DNA from: Acidobacteriaceae bacterium
GTDB lineage: Bacteria > Acidobacteriota > Terriglobia > Terriglobales > Acidobacteriaceae
Assembly: GCA_028283625.1 (NCBI GenBank)
Contig: JAPWKG010000008.1
Coordinates: forward strand, 1 to 64,000
DNA: 64,000 bases
Reading direction: 5' to 3'
Part shown: positions 26,599 to 35,942 of the stretch, piece after piece
Position numbering within the stretch: position 1 is the stretch's first letter
How the letters are laid out: each line of letters opens with the position of its first letter
Notes under the pieces: model-generated
Told to the model about the DNA's origin: nothing
What the model saw: the letters and a program-made list of their open reading frames with translations, nothing else
Databases searched by the model: none
Program-made: the position numbers and the translations under genes

Positions 26599-27296
26599 GC
26601 GTGTGGCTCTCGCAGGTTGAAGCCGACACCGCGTACGGTTTGCAGCAGCTTTACCGGAAAGGGATCGTCAATCTTGCGACGCAGCCGCGCAATCTGTACG
26701 TCAATCACATTGTCCATTGGGGTAAAGCGTGCGGTCTCTTTCCATACATCCCGCGCTAGCATCTCGCGTGAGATAGTGCGACCGCTATGCGTAGCGAGAT
26801 AGAGCAGAAGATCGAACTCGCGCGCTGTCAGATCGAGCTGCTCTCCGCCGCGTGTTGCACTTCGGGCTTTTCGGTCAATCGTGAGATCGGCAATTTGAAG
26901 ATCGGCTTCTTCGCGTGTGCTGCTGAATCGTCGTAGCAACGCCTCCATACGCGCAAGAAGCTCCGGAAAGGAGAAGGGCTTGCCCAGGTAATCGTCGGCA
27001 CCAGTTTGCAGGCCCCGTACGCGATCGTCCACGGTGTTGTGCGAGGTGAGAATCAGAACTCGAATATCCTTGCCTTCGCTACGCAGCTGACTCAGAATGT
27101 CGAGTCCGTTGCGACGTGGCAGCGTGAGGTCCAGCAACAGAAGATCAGGCTTCTGACTATGCACGAGGAAGAAGCCCTCCTCTGCTGTATTGGCGACGAA
27201 GACTTCATAACCCGCCGCACGTATGCCGGTCACGAGTGCATCCGACATTTTCTTGTCGTCTTCGATGATCAAAACCTTGGAAGCTTGCGGCGCCAT
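26595..27296 (-). CDS. OmpR/PhoB-family response regulator
   Basis: 233 residues. The receiver domain (about 5-120) has acidic residues at 12-14 (IIEDDKK), phospho-acceptor Asp56 (LLLLDLTLPRRNG), a Thr in VLILTSHN and Lys in YLGKPFS. The winged-helix output domain occupies about 140-230 (LTAREFDLLLYLATHSGRTI, IDVQIARLRRKID). ATG 27296 is used because the receiver fold begins there; the upstream in-frame extension is not conserved in style. Overlap with the kinase stop-start shows a cognate pair. The nearest separate transcription unit is the secreted protein at 27540, divergent, a possible target. Confidence 0.93.
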   Translation of the reverse strand: MAPQASKVLIIEDDKKMSDALVTGIRAAGYEVFVANTAEEGFFLVHSQKPDLLLLDLTLPRRNGLDILSQLRSEGKDIRVLILTSHNTVDDRVRGLQTGADDYLGKPFSFPELLARMEALLRRFSSTREEADLQIADLTIDRKARSATRGGEQLDLTAREFDLLLYLATHSGRTISREMLARDVWKETARFTPMDNVIDVQIARLRRKIDDPFPVKLLQTVRGVGFNLREPHA

Positions 27297-27539
27297 GCTG
27301 TTCTTTCTGCCTCGTGCGTTCGTATCGGGACTTGCTTGGGCAAGGGCCACTCCCAAGCCACAAGGTTGTGAGAGAAGCTTCAAGGGGTTGGATGCTTCTG
27401 GGTGACGCTAAGCCTCGCTCAAGCAACGTTATACAGGCCGAAGGCGGGTTGAAGGGCAAATGTCAGGAAGTTGTAAGGGTATGTAAGGCGCTGGAGTGGT
27501 CCACTTCGATTGAGCACATTTGCTCCGGAGATGATTGGC

Positions 27540-28307
27540 ATGTATCGAGCTGCGTCGGCGTTCCTGATTTTGGCTACTTCGGTGGCTGCTGTTGCACAGG
27601 CAGGTCAATCCCCGGTCTCTTTGCCTGCACAAACGGCGTTCCCGATCGTCTTTACGCAGACGGTTTCCGCAGACGAGGCCCACGTGGGAGATTCCGTAAC
27701 GGCAAAGACGATGCAGGTGGTGCATCTGGCCAACGGCGTTACGATCCCTGCAGGTGCGAAGGTCCAGGGGCATGTGGTCGCCGCAGAAGCCTATGTTTAC
27801 GATAAAACGCCCTACGCGCACCAGAAGGATGCAACGTTGAGCGTGCGTTTCGATACCGTTGAAGTGGGCAGAACGGTTCTTCCGCTGCATGTAACTGTCC
27901 GCGCCCTGGCAGATGTCTTTGCTACCGGCGATGCGTATGAGCCCCAGCCCAGTGACATGGATCTGCGCGGAACGGTTTCTTTGATTGGCGGGGAGCAGAT
28001 CATCCCTTCGCAGGATGAGATCACGAACCTTGAGGGCGATGTGGTGGCCTACAACCGCCGCGATGGTGTTTACGCGCACCTGATCGCCAGCGGCCGTTGC
28101 GATGGAAGCACGCAGGAGGCTTCCATGGGAATCTTCTCGGCTTCAGCCTGCGGCACCTATGGCTATACCAATGTTTCTGCCACAGAGTTCGGCGATGCAG
28201 GGAGCCCATCGAAGCTGACCCTGGTTTCGCACCGCACCTCTCCGGCGATTGTGAAGCACAGCACAGCGTTGCTTGAGGTGCTGCCGCAGGAGCAGGCCTC
28301 GTTGTAA
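27540..28307 (+). CDS. Secreted protein of unknown function
   Basis: 255 residues with an N-terminal signal peptide (AASAFLILATSVAAVAQAG). The body is beta-rich and includes TVSADEAHVGDSVTAKTMQV and NGVTIPAGAKVQGHVVAAEA, which resemble the polar-barrel 'low-pI gateway' segments in acidobacterial exported proteins and TrbI/VirB10-like folds, where a compound is made with 'G-x-x-V-x-G-x-V'. I cannot assign a role. ATG 27540 has GGAG 9 bp upstream; the ATG at 27531 would be too close. It is divergent from the OmpR/HisKA pair and ends at a strong bidirectional terminator. Confidence 0.65.
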   Translation: MYRAASAFLILATSVAAVAQAGQSPVSLPAQTAFPIVFTQTVSADEAHVGDSVTAKTMQVVHLANGVTIPAGAKVQGHVVAAEAYVYDKTPYAHQKDATLSVRFDTVEVGRTVLPLHVTVRALADVFATGDAYEPQPSDMDLRGTVSLIGGEQIIPSQDEITNLEGDVVAYNRRDGVYAHLIASGRCDGSTQEASMGIFSASACGTYGYTNVSATEFGDAGSPSKLTLVSHRTSPAIVKHSTALLEVLPQEQASL

Positions 28308-28337
28308 TCGGTTCGCCGTTTACGGTTTCATCGAAAG

Positions 28338-28376
28338 AGCATAAGGCCCACTCGGAATAAGAGTGGGCCTTATGCT
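28338..28376. terminator. Bidirectional terminator between secreted protein and hxlA
   Basis: A perfect 16-bp stem (AGCATAAGGCCCACTC, arms 28338-28353 and 28361-28376) with a 7-base loop lies between convergent stops. Pyrimidine-rich flanks on both sides (TTAGG and, on the minus strand, CTTTCG) are modest, but the stem strength suggests it stops transcription from both directions. Confidence 0.8.
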
Positions 28377-28394
28377 TTAGGAAAGACGGCAGGG

Positions 28395-29027
28395 TTAGCC
28401 GAGCTTCTGGATGGTGCTGCGCAGGGCCTTTGCCGCTGCTGCGGGGTCCTTTGCGCCGTAGATTGCAGCACCGGCCACTGCAATGGTGGCCCCGGCTGCT
28501 TCTACTGCGCCGATGCGCTCGGTGTTGATGCCGCCCGCAACGGAGAACGGAATATCCGCGCTGCGTCCGGCTTCCAGCAGCGATTCGATGGTGTAGCCAG
28601 CCTGCGCCTGTTCATCCAGACCAGCGTGCAACTCAACCCAGCTTACGCCGAGAGCCTTCAGCTCCTTCAGGCGCGTTGCCTTGTCGGCAACACCGATCAT
28701 GTCGGCAACTACGTGCTTGCCGTGTGCCTTGCCTGCCTTCACTGCGCCTGCGATGGTGCTGTCGGCTGCGGAGGCGAGCACGGTCATGATGTCGGCACCG
28801 GCCTTGAATGCGAGGTCGGCTTCCAGCTCGCCTGCGTCCATGGTCTTCATATCCGCGAAGACGAGCTTTTCAGGGTAGGCAGCCTTGACGTTGGTGACAA
28901 CGCTCAGGCCTTGCTGCTTGATGAGCGGGGTTCCGAGCTCGATCACATCAACATGCTCGGCAACTTTGTGCAGCAGGGCGAGAGCGTCCGCGGTGGAAAG
29001 AAGATCAATAGCAACTTGCAATTTCAT
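28395..29027 (-). CDS. hxlA: 3-hexulose-6-phosphate synthase
   Basis: 210 residues, normal length. It condenses formaldehyde with ribulose 5-phosphate to give 3-hexulose 6-phosphate, the first step of the ribulose monophosphate pathway. The TIM-barrel signature of the orotidine-decarboxylase superfamily is present: LQVAIDLL at the start, FADMKTMDAGELEADLAFKAG with the D-x-K motif near residue 60, HAGLDEQA, and the phosphate loop VAGGINTERIG / AIAVAGAAIYG-like segment at the end. The isomerase gene lies 21 bp upstream in the same direction, completing the two-enzyme module. It probably detoxifies or assimilates formaldehyde; run in reverse it supplies ribulose 5-phosphate. Confidence 0.94.
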   Translation of the reverse strand: MKLQVAIDLLSTADALALLHKVAEHVDVIELGTPLIKQQGLSVVTNVKAAYPEKLVFADMKTMDAGELEADLAFKAGADIMTVLASAADSTIAGAVKAGKAHGKHVVADMIGVADKATRLKELKALGVSWVELHAGLDEQAQAGYTIESLLEAGRSADIPFSVAGGINTERIGAVEAAGATIAVAGAAIYGAKDPAAAAKALRSTIQKLG

Positions 29028-29048
29028 TGGGTTACTCCAGGGGATTGG

Positions 29049-29615
29049 TTATTCGAGGTTAGCGTGGCTTTTCCAGAGAGCCTCAGCAGGCTCTCCTCGT
29101 TGGTGCCACATGGTGTGAAAGAGGATGTCTGAGAGCAACAGGACGCTCTGTTCGAAGAGCGCTCCGGCGTACTGCTGGGAGATTGAGCCTCCGTGCTCGT
29201 CCTTAATCGCAGCCGGCAGAATCAGCAGGCTGTCTGCCGCGACGCCGAGAGGGGAGCTTTTCGCGGTGGTGATAACCAGCAGGCGTGCGCCTACTTTTTT
29301 GGCTACCTGCGCAGCGTGCACCGCGCCCGCGGTTGTTCCCGAACCGGAGGCGACGATGAGAAGGTCGCCCGCAACGATGGCCGGGGTAGTGACCTCACCG
29401 GCTACGTGTACCTGCAGCCCAAGATGCATCAGCCGCATTGCCATCATCTTCAACGCTAGTCCGCTGCGGCCTGCACCGGCAACGAAGACACGCCGTGCAC
29501 GCAGAATCTCATCGGACGCCGTGCGCATCTCTTCCAGAGAAACGGAAGAGACACAATGGTTGAGCTCCTGCAGGATGAGGTTACGGGCTTGTTCCGTGCT
29601 TACAATCAGGTCCAT
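29049..29615 (-). CDS. hxlB: 6-phospho-3-hexuloisomerase
   Basis: About 188 residues. A SIS-domain sugar isomerase that turns 3-hexulose 6-phosphate into fructose 6-phosphate. Recognisable segments are RARRVFVAGAGRSGLALKMM, the phosphosugar loop VASGSGTTAGAV, and LLVITTAKSSPLGVAADSLL; ISQQYAGALFEQSVLLLSD near the end matches the family's conserved tail. ATG 29615 begins the usual helix (LIVSTEQARNLILQEL); ATG 29639 is possible, and neither has a strong ribosome-binding site. Placed directly before hxlA and after a LysR regulator, all on the minus strand. Confidence 0.92.
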   Translation of the reverse strand: MDLIVSTEQARNLILQELNHCVSSVSLEEMRTASDEILRARRVFVAGAGRSGLALKMMAMRLMHLGLQVHVAGEVTTPAIVAGDLLIVASGSGTTAGAVHAAQVAKKVGARLLVITTAKSSPLGVAADSLLILPAAIKDEHGGSISQQYAGALFEQSVLLLSDILFHTMWHQRGEPAEALWKSHANLE

Positions 29616-29693
29616 GACTTGGTGAGTATGGCACCGCATTTCACTGGAAATCCAACAGGAAATCCGGATACTTGATCGGCTTTTCCTATCGTC

Positions 29694-30623
29694 TCAACGC
29701 CCTGTATTTCCAACGAGATAGGTCGAGTGTGCTTCCAGCATTTCGCGCACCTGCGCCACGATCGCAGGCGAGTGCGCAAGCTCCATGAAGGCATGAAGCG
29801 GAGTGGGCAGCGGTGCGAGTCGAGCGGTCACGAATCCTACATTTGCCTGTGCGGCGGCGCTTTTGCGCAAGGGCACCGCGAGCAGCTTGGCGGATGCGCC
29901 GAGCGCGCTGGCTAAGGATTGTGGAAGCACCGTTGACCAGGCGCCCGAGCGGACGTGCGCTCCGAGCACTACCGGTGAGTTGGTATAAAGCACCTTTGGC
30001 GCGTGGGCCAAATGCTTCATCGCTGCCTGCGGATAGCCGGAGGTGAGCAGGCAGAGCGGCCGGGCGGCGATCTCTTCCCAGGATATGCGCGCGGGCAACG
30101 GTTCCGGGTGCGCGGTGAAGTAATAAAGCTGTTCGCGATAGAGCAGATGCGTAGCGAGCCCATCTCCCACGTTGTCGTCGGTGTAGGTGATGGCAATATC
30201 CAGCTCATCGGCGCGCAGCAGATTCAGAAGCTCCGGTGCGGTCGCCGTACGGATGGAAAGCTCCAGCTGGGGCGCCTGTTCTGCGAAAGGCACGCTCAGG
30301 ATAGAGCCCAGCGGCTCTGTTGTTGGCAGCACACCGATGCGGAAGGGGCCTTGCATGCCCTGCTCGCGAAAACCGCGTAGCTCCTGCTTCAGGCGCAGGC
30401 AGTCGTCCATCATCTGTTGCGCGAGCGCGAGAACTCGTTCTCCTTCTGCGGTGAAGCCTTCAAAGCTTCGGCCACGCTTCACGATCAAAACATCCATATC
30501 TTCTTCGAGCTGTTTGATGCCGCCTGAGAGTGTCGGTTGAGAGACGTGACAGACAGCCGCGGCGCGCGCGAAGTGGCGCTCCCGTGCAAGTGCAAGCAGG
30601 TACTCGAAGTTGCGGATAATCAT
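29694..30623 (-). CDS. LysR-family transcriptional regulator
   Basis: 309 residues. The N-terminal winged helix is intact (NFEYLLALARERHFARAAAV, CHVSQPTLSGGIKQLEEDMD), followed by a two-lobed effector domain (FRIGVLPTTEPLGSILSVPF, LDIAITYTDDNVGDGLATHL). ATG 30623 starts the typical LysR N-terminus. It lies 78 bp upstream of hxlB-hxlA on the same strand, so it may head or control that operon; Bacillus uses the unrelated HxlR instead. The N-terminal sequence reminds me of LysR proteins found beside formate dehydrogenases, which would also fit one-carbon metabolism, but I cannot confirm that here. Confidence 0.9.
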   Translation of the reverse strand: MIIRNFEYLLALARERHFARAAAVCHVSQPTLSGGIKQLEEDMDVLIVKRGRSFEGFTAEGERVLALAQQMMDDCLRLKQELRGFREQGMQGPFRIGVLPTTEPLGSILSVPFAEQAPQLELSIRTATAPELLNLLRADELDIAITYTDDNVGDGLATHLLYREQLYYFTAHPEPLPARISWEEIAARPLCLLTSGYPQAAMKHLAHAPKVLYTNSPVVLGAHVRSGAWSTVLPQSLASALGASAKLLAVPLRKSAAAQANVGFVTARLAPLPTPLHAFMELAHSPAIVAQVREMLEAHSTYLVGNTGR

Positions 30624-31126
30624 GTGGTCGATGGAGCCTGAGGATGCCGGAGCATCAAAGGCCTGCTTCAAGGATAAAGCCTTGGCTACGGAGATGGGCA
30701 GCTGGGCCTGCCGCCCGAGACGTGCTTTGCACAGGCCGACACTTGGACTATTTGGCGCAGGTTGCGAGAATGGGAGAATCCCTTGCCTGCGGAATTACCG
30801 CCCACTGGGCTCCGGCAGCAGCAATGCCACTCGTAGTTCCCCCACTACGATTCATGTTGCTTTTTGAACGATTCGTGCCGTATCGGTCGCCAGAATAAGC
30901 GATTTACGCAATATTCAGAGCCATCAACCATTTCAGATTGGTTACGGACGATCTCCCCGCTAACCACTCCATCCTGGCACGTGTTCTTGTCAGGAAGATG
31001 AACGCAAATCAAAGAAGAACGTCGTAGCTCGGCGTTTGAACCAGTCAAGCCTTCGTTGCATCGCGGCCTCCGCTGCTGTGTATACGGACCCACTTCAACT
31101 TAAGCAGAACAAGCAAGGTGAGCAGG
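30624..31126. other. Intergenic region, LysR / gamma-glutamyltransferase
   Basis: About 500 bp between divergent genes. The short frames on both strands have no ribosome-binding sites and no recognisable content. It should carry the promoters of the LysR-hxlBA unit and of ggt. I saw no strong repeat or hairpin. Confidence 0.5.
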
Positions 31127-32839
31127 ATGCAGTGGAAGCAGTTTAGACACATCGATGCACGTTCGGGAAGTCTGCGAGCAAAAGCCGCTTTGCTGGTGCT
31201 GTTGCTGCCGTTCTCGTCCATCGCTCAGGAGAAGTCGCAAAGCGGCCTGGAACTGAAAGCTGCGCGCGCCATGGTGGACCAGCCGGTTCGCGCCCCCCAT
31301 GCCATGATCGCCTCTGCAAATGCGTTGGCAACCGAGGCGGGGTTGAAGGTTCTGCGTGAAGGCGGCAACGCTGTGGATGCAGCCGTGGCGGTAGCTGTTG
31401 CGCTTGCGGTCGTGCATCCGGAGGCGGGTAACCTGGGCGGCAGCGGGCACATGCTGATCCGTATGCACGACGGTCAGGTCGCAGCGATCGACTACTCGGG
31501 CATGTCGCCTGCGGCAACGAACTCTGAGACCTCCTGGAAGGATCTGCAGTACGGCTACCGATCGGCAGCGGTTCCTGGAACGCCCGCCGGAATTGGCATG
31601 GCGCATGACAAGTTCGGCCAGCTTTCCTGGCGGCGCTGTTTGCAACCGGCCTATGAGCTGGCGAGCAAGGGGTTTCCTGCTTCGGAGCGAATGGAACTGA
31701 TTTTGAGCCTGCAGGTTCCTGTGATGAAGCAGTTTCCGGAAAGCTCCAAAGTCTTCATGCACGGCGCGGACAAGCCGTTGAAGCAAGGCGAGTGGGTCAA
31801 GCAGCAGGATCTTGCAAAGACCATTGCGCGCATGCAGGCCAAGGGTTGGCAGGAGTTCTACACCGGCAAGACCGCAGAGCTGATTGCGGCAGATATGGCC
31901 GCACATGGCGGATGGATTACGACCGAGGATCTGCGGAACTATCGGGCGGAGATTCATGAGCCAATCCGCTTCACCTATCGCGGCAATCAGGTGCTGACGG
32001 TTCCTCCCAGCGCCAGCGGCGGTTTGACGGAAGCGGTAGCGCTGAACACGCTGGAGAATGAGTCTCTGCCGGTCGGCAGCGAGGGATCTTCTCAAGCACG
32101 GCACTTGCAGGTCGAGGCTTTGCGTCGTGGCTTTGAGGCTGCACGTCTCTATGAACGCACCGATGAGAAAGCACCGCTTTCAGCGTTTCTGAGCAAGTCG
32201 TACGCCGCAAAATTGTCGGCTTCAATCTTGCCGGACAAGGCTTCCGAGATTACCGTGAGCGACCCAGATACGCACGAATCAACGGAGACCACGCATTTTT
32301 CCGTGATCGATTCGGACGGCAACATGGTGAGCAATACCTATACGCTGAGCGGCTATTATGGCTCGCAGGTCATGGCTGCAGGAACGGGTGTACTGCTCAA
32401 TAACCACATGAGCGTCTTCAACCACGATCCGCATACCAAGTACTTCCTTGCACCCCATCAGCGGTATATCAGCACGCTTGCACCCACCATTCTTTTGCAT
32501 CAGGACGGCACGCCCTGGGCGGCATTTGGCACGCCGGGGGCGGCAACGATTCCCAGCACCGTGGTGCAGATGATGAATAACCTTGTGGACTTCAAGATGT
32601 CGCTGCGGGACGCGATCGAATATCCCCGTATCCACTATGACCTGCGCCATAACGTGATCGAGGCGGAGCCTGGAGCGTTGGTGGTGGACGTGGCGGACCG
32701 CCTTGAAGCGATGGGATACAAACTCAACCCGAAGCTGCGCTCGCAGGGAGATGTGAACGCAGTGGAGGTTGAAGAGGGCACAGGTTGGCGCGTTGGAAGC
32801 TCCGATGGTCGTCGCGGTGGCGCAGCGGAAGGTTATTGA
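31127..32839 (+). CDS. ggt: Gamma-glutamyltransferase
   Basis: 570 residues. A signal-like N-terminus (LRAKAALLVLLLPFSSIAQE) exports it. The precursor has the family's large-subunit start (PVRAPHAMIASANALATEAG, EGGNAVDAAVAVAVALAVVH, EAGNLGGSGHMLIRM) and the autoprocessing site TTHFSVIDSDGN, where Thr389 becomes the nucleophile and the N-terminus of the small subunit, almost the same position as in E. coli. The enzyme cleaves gamma-glutamyl bonds of glutathione and related compounds in the periplasm. ATG 31127 has AAGG 8 bp upstream; GTG 31118 is less likely. Glutathione breakdown near formaldehyde-handling genes may be coincidence. Confidence 0.94.
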   Translation: MQWKQFRHIDARSGSLRAKAALLVLLLPFSSIAQEKSQSGLELKAARAMVDQPVRAPHAMIASANALATEAGLKVLREGGNAVDAAVAVAVALAVVHPEAGNLGGSGHMLIRMHDGQVAAIDYSGMSPAATNSETSWKDLQYGYRSAAVPGTPAGIGMAHDKFGQLSWRRCLQPAYELASKGFPASERMELILSLQVPVMKQFPESSKVFMHGADKPLKQGEWVKQQDLAKTIARMQAKGWQEFYTGKTAELIAADMAAHGGWITTEDLRNYRAEIHEPIRFTYRGNQVLTVPPSASGGLTEAVALNTLENESLPVGSEGSSQARHLQVEALRRGFEAARLYERTDEKAPLSAFLSKSYAAKLSASILPDKASEITVSDPDTHESTETTHFSVIDSDGNMVSNTYTLSGYYGSQVMAAGTGVLLNNHMSVFNHDPHTKYFLAPHQRYISTLAPTILLHQDGTPWAAFGTPGAATIPSTVVQMMNNLVDFKMSLRDAIEYPRIHYDLRHNVIEAEPGALVVDVADRLEAMGYKLNPKLRSQGDVNAVEVEEGTGWRVGSSDGRRGGAAEGY

Positions 32840-32928
32840 GTGCAAACACTACGCTCTCATGGGCTCCTTGGCGGCAGCTGGATGCATCGTCCGCAGATAG
32901 CAAAGCGCAGTAATTTTACGGAGGCGGT

Positions 32929-35862
32929 ATGTATTTGAAGAAATCTGTATGGGTGAGCTCAGTGTTGCTCCTCTGTACTTTGTTGTTTTCCAGCTCTAGG
33001 TTATTTGCCCAGTCGGCAGTAAACAGCGACTTGGAAGTGTTCGTTACGGATGGTTCTGACGCATCGTTGCCCGGAGCCCAACTCACGCTGACCGCGCAGG
33101 ACACCGGGGTTACACGTCATGCGCAAACCGATAGTGTTGGTCACTATCACTTCACGGCGCTGCCGATCGGTGTTTATCAGTTGTCGACATCGAAGGATGG
33201 TTTCAATACAGAAGAGCGCCAGGGGATCAACCTGAACGTAGGCCAGATTGCGACGCTCACGGTCAAGCTTGCTATCGCTTCAGCGCAGCAGAGCGTTGTC
33301 GTTACGGGAGACACACCGATTGTTGACTCCGCACGCACAACCGTCGGTGGCGTTGTGGATCAGGCTCAGATCGACAACCTGCCGATCAACGGTCGCGACT
33401 TTCTGAACTTCGCGCCAACGGTTGCCGGCGTCACCTCGCAGCAAACTTCGGGACAGGGAAGTGGTCTGAGCTTCAACGGACAGCGTGGCCGCAGCAACAA
33501 CATCATGCTCGACGGCGTGGAGAATAACGGCCAGCTGAACGGGGATGTGCGCACCACGATGAGCCAGGATGCCGTCCAGCAGTTTCAGGTTGTGACCAAC
33601 CTCTTCCCGGCTGAGTACGGAAACGCAGGCGGCGGTCTGGTCAATATTGTTTCCAAATCGGGCGGAAACAAATACCACGGCGATCTGTTTTACTTTGCTC
33701 GCGATGCTTCAATGGACGCGCGCAACTACTTCACCAATACCGCAAAGCCAACCTTTTCGCGTAAAGATCCGGGCATGACGTTGGGCGGCCCGATCGATAA
33801 GGGCAAGACCTTCTTCTTTGGTTCGGTGGAATACATCGGTGCACGCCAGTACGGTCAAACGACGATTACTGACTCGAACGTGGCTGCGATCAATGCTGTA
33901 CTTGCAAGCCGTCCGATCCCAGGTAGCGATGTGAAGAGCATCGCGAATGGTTCGTTCCCGGTAATGCAGACACAGACGCTTGCTTCTTTCCGTATCGATC
34001 ACAACTTCAACGAGAACAATCAGCTCACCTTCCGTTATCTGTATGGTCTGGTGGATCAGTCCAACTCCGGCGGCATCTCGATTGGTAACCTGACGGATGT
34101 GAGCGGCGGCGGCGGTCTGCATGAGAAGGACAACGCATACCTCGTCAGCTATACGCACATCTTCAATCCCACGATGCTCAATGAACTGCGTTTCCAGTAT
34201 GCGCCTCAGCATATGACGCAGTATGCGAATGATGCTGTAGGCCCTCGCATCACCATCTCGGGTGTCGCGAACTGGGGTCGTAGCGTTGACTTCCCCGTGC
34301 TGCTGAATGAGTCGCACTATCAGTGGCATGAAGCTCTGAGCAAGTCAAAGGGCAAGCACTTCTTCAAGGTCGGCGGCGACGTCGATTACATTTCGGCCTA
34401 TACTTCATTCCCGGTCAGCTTTGCAGGAAGCTTTACCTTCGCCAGCCTCTCCGCATTCCAGAGCGGCACGCCCACAACCTTCAGCCAGGGCTTCGGCGAT
34501 CCGGATATCAAGCTGCCCGATACCTTGATCTCTGTATGGGCTGAGGATGAATGGAAGCCCACGCCGCGTTTCACGCTGGACTACGGTCTGCGTTGGGATT
34601 ACGACATGCAGCCGCAGGGCTTCAAGCGTAACCCCAGCAACCCGATCGAAGCCCCTCTGGATACCGGCATGCCGCGCGAGGCGCATAACTTTGGCCCGCG
34701 CGTTGCAATGGCCTACTCACTCGACTCGTCCAGCAAGACCGTTCTGCGTGCCGGTTACGGCCTGTTCTATGACAAGCTCTTCCTGCTCGCAGCACGTAAC
34801 ACGCTGCTTGCGCGCCAGAGCATCTCCATGACCGGCAGCGCCGCAACGGCTCAGTTTGCCGCCGGTGCTTTCCCGGAGAGCAACCAGTACCCCACGGGCG
34901 TCAATATCCCGACGCCTTCCATCAACCGCGTCGATCCGAACCTTGTGCTGCCGTACGATCACCAGGCATCGCTCACAATCGATCGTGCCCTCTCTGCAAA
35001 CTGGCACGTTCAGGCGAGCTATGTGTACGTTCACGGCGTGCGCATGATCAAGTCGGCCAATACAAACCTCGAAGCTCCGTCGATCGATTTGAACAAGAAC
35101 GATGGCGCCCAGAAGTACGGTCGTCCGATCTATAGCTCTGCCCGTCTGAACCCTGAGTTCAATAACATTGAAACGCTCGGTTCGTGGGGCTCTTCCATCT
35201 ACAACGCTCTGGAGTTGACTCTGGAGCACCGCTTTGCGCATGGCTTCAGCTTCCGCGCGAACTACATCTACTCCAAGGCAGAGGACGACGCCAGCGACTT
35301 TACGCAGGCGATGCAGGCGAATGATCCGTACAACCCACGCGCGGAGTGGTCTCTTTCTGACGAAGATCAACGCAACCGCTTCACGGCGATCGGCGTATGG
35401 AACCTTCCCTACCATCATCACGATGGGCGGAACTCGGCTCTGAGCTGGGTCTTGGGAGACTGGGTTGCTTCAACGCTGGTCTCGCTGCATGGCTTCACAC
35501 CGTACAACATCACGGTTGGAAGTGACGTGAACGGAGATAACAACAGCTCCACGGATCGCCCGATTGTTGATAGCGCTACCTGCGATCCGACGTCTTCCTC
35601 GTCCTGCACCATGCTCGGCCGTAACACGGGCAAGGGACCGCGTCTTGCTTCGGCAGACTTCCGTCTTGCAAAGCGTATTCCGCTGCATCGCGACATTTCG
35701 GCAGAGTTCCTGGCAGAAGGCTTCAACATCTTCAACCACCCGAACTTTGACGATCAGTACACGACCTGGGGAACCGGAGCAACGCCGCGTTCCACACTGG
35801 GCCAGTACACCGGCGCAGGCGATCCGCGCGAGGTTCAGCTCGGCGCAAAGCTGTACTTCTAA
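32929..35862 (+). CDS. Oar-like TonB-dependent receptor
   Basis: 977 residues, complete. A signal peptide (SSVLLLCTLLFSSSRLFAQS) is followed by a carboxypeptidase-regulatory-like domain (SLPGAQLTLTAQDTGVTRHA, YHFTALPIGVYQLSTSKDGF), plug motifs (IDNLPINGRDFLNFAPTVAG, NIMLDGVENNGQLNG, VQQFQVVTNLFPAEYGNAGG) and a barrel ending VQLGAKLYF. GGAGG precedes the ATG. It lies 89 bp after ggt with no terminator seen between, and is followed by a terminator and then a LytS/LytTR pair that may regulate it. It is the third such receptor in the window and the shortest. Substrate unknown. Confidence 0.93.
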   Translation: MYLKKSVWVSSVLLLCTLLFSSSRLFAQSAVNSDLEVFVTDGSDASLPGAQLTLTAQDTGVTRHAQTDSVGHYHFTALPIGVYQLSTSKDGFNTEERQGINLNVGQIATLTVKLAIASAQQSVVVTGDTPIVDSARTTVGGVVDQAQIDNLPINGRDFLNFAPTVAGVTSQQTSGQGSGLSFNGQRGRSNNIMLDGVENNGQLNGDVRTTMSQDAVQQFQVVTNLFPAEYGNAGGGLVNIVSKSGGNKYHGDLFYFARDASMDARNYFTNTAKPTFSRKDPGMTLGGPIDKGKTFFFGSVEYIGARQYGQTTITDSNVAAINAVLASRPIPGSDVKSIANGSFPVMQTQTLASFRIDHNFNENNQLTFRYLYGLVDQSNSGGISIGNLTDVSGGGGLHEKDNAYLVSYTHIFNPTMLNELRFQYAPQHMTQYANDAVGPRITISGVANWGRSVDFPVLLNESHYQWHEALSKSKGKHFFKVGGDVDYISAYTSFPVSFAGSFTFASLSAFQSGTPTTFSQGFGDPDIKLPDTLISVWAEDEWKPTPRFTLDYGLRWDYDMQPQGFKRNPSNPIEAPLDTGMPREAHNFGPRVAMAYSLDSSSKTVLRAGYGLFYDKLFLLAARNTLLARQSISMTGSAATAQFAAGAFPESNQYPTGVNIPTPSINRVDPNLVLPYDHQASLTIDRALSANWHVQASYVYVHGVRMIKSANTNLEAPSIDLNKNDGAQKYGRPIYSSARLNPEFNNIETLGSWGSSIYNALELTLEHRFAHGFSFRANYIYSKAEDDASDFTQAMQANDPYNPRAEWSLSDEDQRNRFTAIGVWNLPYHHHDGRNSALSWVLGDWVASTLVSLHGFTPYNITVGSDVNGDNNSSTDRPIVDSATCDPTSSSSCTMLGRNTGKGPRLASADFRLAKRIPLHRDISAEFLAEGFNIFNHPNFDDQYTTWGTGATPRSTLGQYTGAGDPREVQLGAKLYF

Positions 35863-35882
35863 CCCTGTCTCCAGACAGGTTG

Positions 35883-35914
35883 CAGCCGGCCTTCGGGCCG
35901 GCTGTTTCTTTCCG
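35883..35914 (+). terminator. Terminator of the third Oar receptor
   Basis: CAGCCGGCC-TTCG-GGCCGGCTG (35883-35904), a 9-bp stem closed by the very stable TTCG tetraloop, followed by TTTCTTTCC. It separates the receptor from the LytS/LytTR operon that starts 29 bp further on. Confidence 0.88.
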
Positions 35915-35942
35915 GTATCATCGAAAAGCAAGGAAAACGCCT

